A DNA stretch of 39,082 nucleotides from Pedosphaera sp. (GTDB lineage: Bacteria; Verrucomicrobiota; Verrucomicrobiia; Limisphaerales; DSYF01): assembly GCA_017853715.1 (NCBI GenBank), contig JAFMIZ010000013.1, positions 1 to 39,082 of the forward strand, given 5' to 3'. Under the pieces are notes generated by a model. The model had not been told where the DNA came from. It saw only the letters and a list, made by a program, of their open reading frames with translations, and made no database searches. Below, piece after piece: positions 29,259 to 39,082 of the stretch. Every line of letters begins with the position of its first letter. The stretch's first letter is position 1. The position numbers and the translations under genes are program-made.

Positions 29259-29334
29259 GCCCATGTAGCTCAGTTGGTAGAGCACGTCCTTGGTAAGGAC
29301 GAGGTCATCAGTTCAATCCTGATCATGGGCTCCA
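29259..29334 (+). tRNA. tRNA-Thr(GGT)
   Basis: Acceptor GCCCATG/CATGGGC, anticodon arm GTCC-TTGGTAA-GGAC, T loop GTTCAATCC, encoded CCA. Confidence 0.96.
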
Positions 29335-29393
29335 TTTGACAATTAAAAGAAACAAACGTCGGTTAAACAGAACAACACAACTAGGAAGCAGCA

Positions 29394-30581
29394 ATGGCTA
29401 AAGAGCAATTTCAGAGAACGAAACCTCACTTGAACGTGGGCACCATCGGTCACGTTGACCATGGCAAGTCCACTCTCACCGCCGCCATCGTCTCGGTGCA
29501 AAACCGCAAGGGCATGGCTCCGGCGATCTCCTACGCGGACATCACCAAGGGCGGCACTGTGCGTGACGAAACCAAGACTGTGACCATCGCTGTTTCGCAC
29601 GTTGAATACGAGAGCCCCAAGCGCCACTACGCGCACGTTGACTGCCCCGGCCATGCTGACTACGTGAAGAACATGATCACTGGTGCCGCGCAGATGGACG
29701 GTGCGATCCTCGTGGTCAGTGCTGCCGACGGCCCGATGCCCCAGACCCGTGAGCACATCCTGCTCGCCCGCCAGGTCGGCGTGCCCAGCATCGTGGTGTT
29801 CTTGAACAAGGTTGACTTGGCTGACGCGGACCTGCTTGAGCTCATCGAGATGGAAATCCGCGAACTGTTGACCAAGTATGGTTTCCCCGGCGACACGACC
29901 CCGATTATCCGCGGTTCCGCCACCGCTGCGATGGCTGCAAAGCCCGAGGGCGAGAAGGCGATCACCGATTTGCTTGACGCTCTGGACAGCTTCATTCCCG
30001 AGCCTGTGCGCGAACAGGACAAGCCCTTCCTGATGTGCGTTGAAGACGTGTTCAACATTGAAGGTCGCGGCACCGTGGTGACTGGTCGTGTGGAACGTGG
30101 TGTCCTCAAGAAAATGGAGGAAGTTGAGATCGTTGGCCTGCGCGAAACCCGCAAGACGACGGCCACGGACATCGAAATGTTCCGCAAGCTGCTTGATTCA
30201 TGCCAGCCCGGGGACAACGTTGGCGTGCTGCTCCGCGGCACCAAGAAGGAAGAAGTGGAACGCGGCATGGTCCTCGCCAAGCCCGGCTCCATCTCGCCTC
30301 ACACCAAGTTCAAAGCCGAGGTTTACGTCCTCTCCAAGGATGAAGGTGGTCGTCACACGCCCTTCTTCACCAACTATCGTCCTCAGTTCTATTTCCGCAC
30401 CTCGGACGTGACCGGTTCGCTCACGCTTCCGGCTGGTGTCGAAATGGTGATGCCTGGTGATAATGTGACCGTCGAAGTCGTGCTGCAGAAGGCAGTCGCG
30501 ATGGAAAAGGGGCTCCGTTTCGCCGTCCGCGAAGGCGGCCGCACCATCGGTGCCGGTCGTGTGACCGAAGTAATCGAGTAA
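29394..30581 (+). CDS. tuf: elongation factor Tu
   Basis: '[32 protein letters not shown]', '[49 protein letters not shown]', '[22 protein letters not shown]'; AGGAAG SD-like site. Confidence 0.98.
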   Translation: MAKEQFQRTKPHLNVGTIGHVDHGKSTLTAAIVSVQNRKGMAPAISYADITKGGTVRDETKTVTIAVSHVEYESPKRHYAHVDCPGHADYVKNMITGAAQMDGAILVVSAADGPMPQTREHILLARQVGVPSIVVFLNKVDLADADLLELIEMEIRELLTKYGFPGDTTPIIRGSATAAMAAKPEGEKAITDLLDALDSFIPEPVREQDKPFLMCVEDVFNIEGRGTVVTGRVERGVLKKMEEVEIVGLRETRKTTATDIEMFRKLLDSCQPGDNVGVLLRGTKKEEVERGMVLAKPGSISPHTKFKAEVYVLSKDEGGRHTPFFTNYRPQFYFRTSDVTGSLTLPAGVEMVMPGDNVTVEVVLQKAVAMEKGLRFAVREGGRTIGAGRVTEVIE

Positions 30582-30595
30582 TCACCGGGCTTTCG

Positions 30596-30633
30596 GGTGT
30601 GGGAGAGGTTGAACTCTCCCGCACCTGTTTTGT
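30596..30633 (+). terminator. strong hairpin after tuf (terminator or processing site)
   Basis: 12-bp stem GGTGTGGGAGAG-GTTGAA-CTCTCCCGCACC (one T-G pair), followed by TGTTTTGT. Confidence 0.8.
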
Positions 30634-30664
30634 CTGATTCGAACGGAATCAAGACGCGACGGAT

Positions 30665-30740
30665 ACGGCGGTAGCTCAATTGGTAGAGTAGCGGTCTCCA
30701 AAACCGTCGGTTGGGGGTTCGAGTCCCTCCCGCCGTGCCA
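30665..30740 (+). tRNA. tRNA-Trp(CCA)
   Basis: Acceptor ACGGCGG/CCGCCGT, anticodon arm GCGGT-CTCCAAA-ACCGT, encoded CCA. Confidence 0.95.
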
Positions 30741-30753
30741 GTCTGTGATATCT

Positions 30754-30843
30754 GGAGAGGTGGCAGAGTGGTCTATCGCGGCGGTCTTGAAAACCGCTTT
30801 GGGTGAAAGCCCAACGGGGGTTCGAATCCCTCCCTCTCCGCCA
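30754..30843 (+). tRNA. tRNA-Ser(TGA)
   Basis: Acceptor GGAGAGG/CCTCTCC, anticodon arm GCGGT-CTTGAAA-ACCGC, long variable arm TTGGGTGAAAGCCCAA, encoded CCA. Confidence 0.95.
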
Positions 30844-30853
30844 AAGTAAAACT

Positions 30854-31111
30854 GTGAACGATTTAACGAAAATTTTAATCTGGGTCGCCGTCATCGGCGC
30901 GATCTTCGCGTTGATCTGGTGGAAGGGCGGCTTCAAGCGCATCGCGGCCTATGTGGTCGAAACGCGTGAGGAATTAAAAAAATGCACTTGGCCCACTTGG
31001 GATGAACTGAAGGGGCACACCATTGTGGTGCTCGTAAGCATCCTGATTCTGGGTGTGTTCACGGTGATTATCGACTGGGTGTCCAGTCAGTTGGTTCTCC
31101 GCCTCACCTAA
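30854..31111 (+). CDS. secE: preprotein translocase subunit SecE
   Basis: 'AAYVVETREELKKCTWPTWDELKGHTIVVLVSILILGVFTVIIDW'; GTG start between tRNA-Ser and nusG. Confidence 0.93.
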   Translation: MNDLTKILIWVAVIGAIFALIWWKGGFKRIAAYVVETREELKKCTWPTWDELKGHTIVVLVSILILGVFTVIIDWVSSQLVLRLT

Positions 31112-31119
31112 GGAATTAC

Positions 31120-31668
31120 ATGCGCAGCCAATGGTTTGTCATCCATACGCTTTCTGGACAGGAGCAGAAGGTCAAGGAGAGCATTGATAAACGGATCAAG
31201 GCCGAGGAGATGGGGGAATACGTCAAGGAAGTCCTCGTCCCGATGGAGAAGGTGGTTGAGGTCCGTAACAACAAGAAGACCGTCTCCACGCGCAAGCTGT
31301 GGCCGGGATACGTGTTTGTGGACATGCTTTTGCTCGATGAAAATGGGCGCATCATCGAAAAGCCGTGGTATTTCATCAAGGAAACGCAGGGTGTGATCGG
31401 GTTCGTCGGCGGCGAGCCGCCCACGCCGACCCCATCCGACGAAGTGGAGCAGATCAAGGCGCAGATCAGCGAGTCTGAGGAAACAGAGAAGCCGAAGGTC
31501 AGCTTTGAGATTGGTGAGACCGTCAAAATCAACAACGGTCCGTTCCTCAACTTCAGTGGAGTCATTGAGGAAGTCGAACCTGAGCGCGGCAAGCTGAAGG
31601 TCACGGTCAACATTTTCGGGCGTAACACGCCGGTTGAACTCGAGTACTGGCAGGTGGAAAAAGCTTAA
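31120..31668 (+). CDS. nusG: transcription termination/antitermination protein NusG
   Basis: 'QWFVIHTLSGQEQKVKESI', 'WPGYVFVDM', 'GVIGFVGG', 'ETVKINNGPFLNFSGVIEEVEPERGKLKVTVNIFGRNTPVELEYWQVEK'. Confidence 0.97.
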   Translation: MRSQWFVIHTLSGQEQKVKESIDKRIKAEEMGEYVKEVLVPMEKVVEVRNNKKTVSTRKLWPGYVFVDMLLLDENGRIIEKPWYFIKETQGVIGFVGGEPPTPTPSDEVEQIKAQISESEETEKPKVSFEIGETVKINNGPFLNFSGVIEEVEPERGKLKVTVNIFGRNTPVELEYWQVEKA

Positions 31669-31680
31669 ACAAATTTTTGT

Positions 31681-32106
31681 ATGGCAAAGAAAGTTACAGG
31701 TCAAATCAAACTTCAGATTCCCGCCGGGCAGGCCAATCCTGCGCCTCCGGTTGGTCCCGCGCTCGGTCAGCACGGCGTCAACATCATGGGGTTCTGCAAG
31801 GAATTTAATGCCAAGACCAAGGACCAGGGAGGGATGATTATCCCGGTGGTCATCACGGTTTACCAAGACAAGTCCTTCACCTTCATCACCAAGTCGCCGC
31901 CCGCTTCAGCGTTGCTGAAGAAGGCCGCCGGCATCGCTTCTGGTTCCAAGACCCCCAACAAGGAAAAGGTGGGCAAGGTGACCAAGAGGCAAGTGCTCGA
32001 CATCGTCAAGTTGAAGATGAGCGACATGAACGCCAATAACGAAGAAGCTGCCGTACGCATCGTTGCTGGCACGGCCCGCAGCATGGGCATCGAAGTCGTT
32101 GGCTAA
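31681..32106 (+). CDS. rplK: 50S ribosomal protein L11
   Basis: '[37 protein letters not shown]'. Confidence 0.98.
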   Translation: MAKKVTGQIKLQIPAGQANPAPPVGPALGQHGVNIMGFCKEFNAKTKDQGGMIIPVVITVYQDKSFTFITKSPPASALLKKAAGIASGSKTPNKEKVGKVTKRQVLDIVKLKMSDMNANNEEAAVRIVAGTARSMGIEVVG

Positions 32107-32141
32107 GATTTAACCCAAACCGCGGGAGAGCTTCGGCTCGC

Positions 32142-32852
32142 ATGAACCGCACGAACAAAATGCCCAGCAAAAGATACAACAATGCCGCGCAGCTCGTGGA
32201 CGCCAACAAGGCGTATCCGCTCAAGGCTGCGGTGGAGATCCTCAACAAATTCCCCAAGGCCAAGTTCAACGAGACGGTTGACCTCGCTTTTCGCCTCGGA
32301 GTAGATCCAAAGCAATCCGACCAGATGATTCGCGGCACGGTTCCGCTGCCCCACGGCAGTGGCAAGACCATCCGCGTGGTTGTCTTCGCAAAGCCCGGTC
32401 CGGCAGCTGATGCGGCGAAGGCTGCAGGCGCGGAATTCGTCGGTTTCGATGACATGATCAAGAAATGCAACGAAGGGTGGTCCGACTTCGATGTCGCGGT
32501 GGCTACGCCCGAAGCGATGGTTGAAGTGCGCAAGCTGGGAAAGGTGCTCGGACCGCGTGGTCTGATGCCCAACCCCAAGACCGGCACGGTCACTGAAGAC
32601 ACAGCGAAAGCGGTGCGGGAGGTGAAAGCTGGGCGCGTGGAATACAAAGTGGATAAGACCGGGAACGTTCATGTCGCGGTGGGCAAAGGCTCCTTCACCG
32701 TGTCGCAGATCGAGGAGAACGCCCGCGCAGTCATTGACGCGGTATTTAAGGCCCGTCCCTCGGCGGTGCGGGGCACCTACGTCCAAAGCTGCACGCTGTC
32801 GCTTACAATGAGCCCGGCGGTGCGGGTGGACACCAAAGAATTTGCAGCCTGA
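32142..32852 (+). CDS. rplA: 50S ribosomal protein L1 (start may be 32160)
   Basis: 'FNETVDLAFRLGVDPKQSDQMIRGTVPLPHGSGK', 'LGPRGLMPNPKTGTV'. Confidence 0.97.
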   Translation: MNRTNKMPSKRYNNAAQLVDANKAYPLKAAVEILNKFPKAKFNETVDLAFRLGVDPKQSDQMIRGTVPLPHGSGKTIRVVVFAKPGPAADAAKAAGAEFVGFDDMIKKCNEGWSDFDVAVATPEAMVEVRKLGKVLGPRGLMPNPKTGTVTEDTAKAVREVKAGRVEYKVDKTGNVHVAVGKGSFTVSQIEENARAVIDAVFKARPSAVRGTYVQSCTLSLTMSPAVRVDTKEFAA

Positions 32853-32882
32853 TAGCGCGACAACCCCAAACGATAACTAACC

Positions 32883-33395
32883 ATGCGTGTAGAAAAACTG
32901 AATCTCACCAAAGAGTATGTCGCCCGGTTGAACGCTTCGCCGTTCTTCATTGCAACCTCGTTCCAAGGGCTGAACGTCGGCCAGCTCACTGAGCTGCGCA
33001 AGCGCCTGTTCAAGGTCGGGGCCGAGTTCCACGTGGTGAAGAACTCTGTGTTCAAGATCGCCGCCAAGGAGGCAGGCATCGCGGATTTGGGCAGCGCCCT
33101 GACCGGCATGGTCGCAGTGGTGACCGGTCAGAAGGACGTGTCCGCCGCTGCCAAAGTGCTCAAGAATTTTGCGGCAGAATTTGACAAGCTGAAGGTCAAC
33201 TTCGGCTTCATGGGCAACCAACGCCTTGATCAGGCGGGCGTGTTGGCCATCGCGGACCTGCCGTCCATCGAAGTTTTGCGTGGCAAGCTGCTCGGAGTTC
33301 TGAACGCTCCGGCGACCAAGCTCGCCGCCCTCATCAACACGCCCGGCTCACAGCTCGCGCGTGTCATCAAGGCGAAGTCAGAAAAGGCCGCCTAG
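32883..33395 (+). CDS. rplJ: 50S ribosomal protein L10
   Basis: 'LTELRKRLFKVGAEFHVVKNSVFKIAAKEAGI'; located between rplA and rplL. Confidence 0.95.
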   Translation: MRVEKLNLTKEYVARLNASPFFIATSFQGLNVGQLTELRKRLFKVGAEFHVVKNSVFKIAAKEAGIADLGSALTGMVAVVTGQKDVSAAAKVLKNFAAEFDKLKVNFGFMGNQRLDQAGVLAIADLPSIEVLRGKLLGVLNAPATKLAALINTPGSQLARVIKAKSEKAA

Positions 33396-33408
33396 TTAAA
33401 ACCCATTT

Positions 33409-33433
33409 CGTCCCGCGTTAAGCCCGCGGGACG
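33409..33433 (+). promoter_or_regulatory. stem-loop in rplJ-rplL intergenic region
   Basis: CGTCCCGCG (33409-33417) / CGCGGGACG (33425-33433), 7-nt loop, no T run. Confidence 0.6.
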
Positions 33434-33524
33434 GATAATCAACATCAACAACGTAAATCGTCGGTTTGCAGGCAGTGAACTGAAATTGTCCGTAGCCGCG
33501 GACAGCGACGAGACGAAAGGAAAA

Positions 33525-33914
33525 ATGGCTGACCTAAACAACCTCGTAGAGGAATTGAGCAAGCTGACGGTTCTCGAAGCCGCAGACTTGGTAAAACAAC
33601 TGGAAGAAAAGTGGGGCGTTACTGCCGCGGCTCCCGTGGCTGTAGCAGCTGCTGCTGGCGGCGCTGCCGCTGGTGCTGCTCCCGCGGCTGAGGCCAAGGA
33701 CACGTTTGACGTGATCCTCGCTTCGGTGCCGGCTGATAAAAAGATCGCCGTCATCAAGGCTGTTCGCGAAGTCAAGGCCGGTCTCGGACTGGCAGAAGCC
33801 AAGGCGCTGGTTGAGGGCGCCCCGAAGCCCGTGCTCGAAGGCGCTCCCAAGGCGGAAGCAGATGCCGCCAAGAAGAAGCTGGAAGAGGCTGGCGGTAAAG
33901 TCGAAGTCAAGTAA
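33525..33914 (+). CDS. rplL: 50S ribosomal protein L7/L12
   Basis: '[29 protein letters not shown]', '[32 protein letters not shown]'; SD-like GAAAGGA upstream of ATG. Confidence 0.98.
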   Translation: MADLNNLVEELSKLTVLEAADLVKQLEEKWGVTAAAPVAVAAAAGGAAAGAAPAAEAKDTFDVILASVPADKKIAVIKAVREVKAGLGLAEAKALVEGAPKPVLEGAPKAEADAAKKKLEEAGGKVEVK

Positions 33915-33927
33915 TTGGCACGCTTTG

Positions 33928-33953
33928 GGGGCGGTGGCTCCGGTCACCGCCCC
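33928..33953 (+). terminator. hairpin downstream of rplL (attenuator/terminator candidate)
   Basis: GGGGCGGTG-GCTCCGGT-CACCGCCCC, 9-bp stem, weak T content downstream. Confidence 0.6.
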
Positions 33954-34015
33954 TTCGCCTCCCCAAGTCGGGAAGCGAGAACATCAATTTGACAACCGCA
34001 AAATAGGTTGTAAGT

Positions 34016-34047
34016 GGCAAGTCCCTGAATCGCTCAGGGGCCTTGCC
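34016..34047 (+). promoter_or_regulatory. second stem-loop in rplL-rpoB intergenic region
   Basis: GGCAAG-T-CCCTGA-ATCGC-TCAGGG-GC-CTTGCC. Confidence 0.6.
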
Positions 34048-34109
34048 TTCTGTCGTTTAGGGAAAGAACCGGTCCGGCGGGCAAGCCGGCCAAGTAGAAG
34101 AAAGTTCAA

Positions 34110-38018
<3,909 letters not shown>

Positions 38019-38060
38019 ACCCGACAACATCAACCGAAACATTTTTCCTGAATTAAGAAT

Positions 38061-39082
<1,022 letters not shown>

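Noticed and set aside
33989-34016. TTGACA-16-TAAGTG upstream of rpoB
   Set aside because: The -35 matches, but the -10 is poor; chance matches are expected.

Overview
The window is GC-rich bacterial chromosome. Gene content and protein style suggest Verrucomicrobiota (Pedosphaera/Limisphaerales-like), but that is an inference and no taxonomic search was run. It is mostly housekeeping DNA: an SSS symporter (5' truncated), a NahK/APH-type kinase, recA, an FeS-type photolyase, Fe-ADH, an ABM monooxygenase, TauE/SafE, a broken mscS, a UvrD/Rep helicase, a CBM48 protein, mqnD, purA and uppS. These are followed by a zinc-uptake-like cluster, a divergent CaCA-like membrane protein, a CruF/DUF422-like protein, thrH, gpsA-plsY, Gfo/Idh-lpxB, a sulP remnant, a TrmN6-like methyltransferase and aspS. 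The window ends with tRNA-Thr - tuf - tRNA-Trp - tRNA-Ser - secE - nusG - rplK - rplA - rplJ - rplL - rpoB - rpoC (truncated). I see no CRISPR array, prophage, transposase, BGC or recognisable defence island, and no clear new multi-gene system. The best leads are: (1) an EF-Tu whose near-universal switch I 'RGITI' reads 'KTVTI'; (2) intrinsic terminators placed within a few nt of the next start codon (photolyase, mqnD, purA), with purA looking like an attenuated leader; (3) simple-sequence micro-repeats kept in frame inside helicase and lpxB genes; (4) a Zn/Mn ABC cluster with no ATPase gene; (5) a CaCA-like protein lacking the expected acidic residues; (6) a secE start codon 10 nt after a tRNA 3' end.
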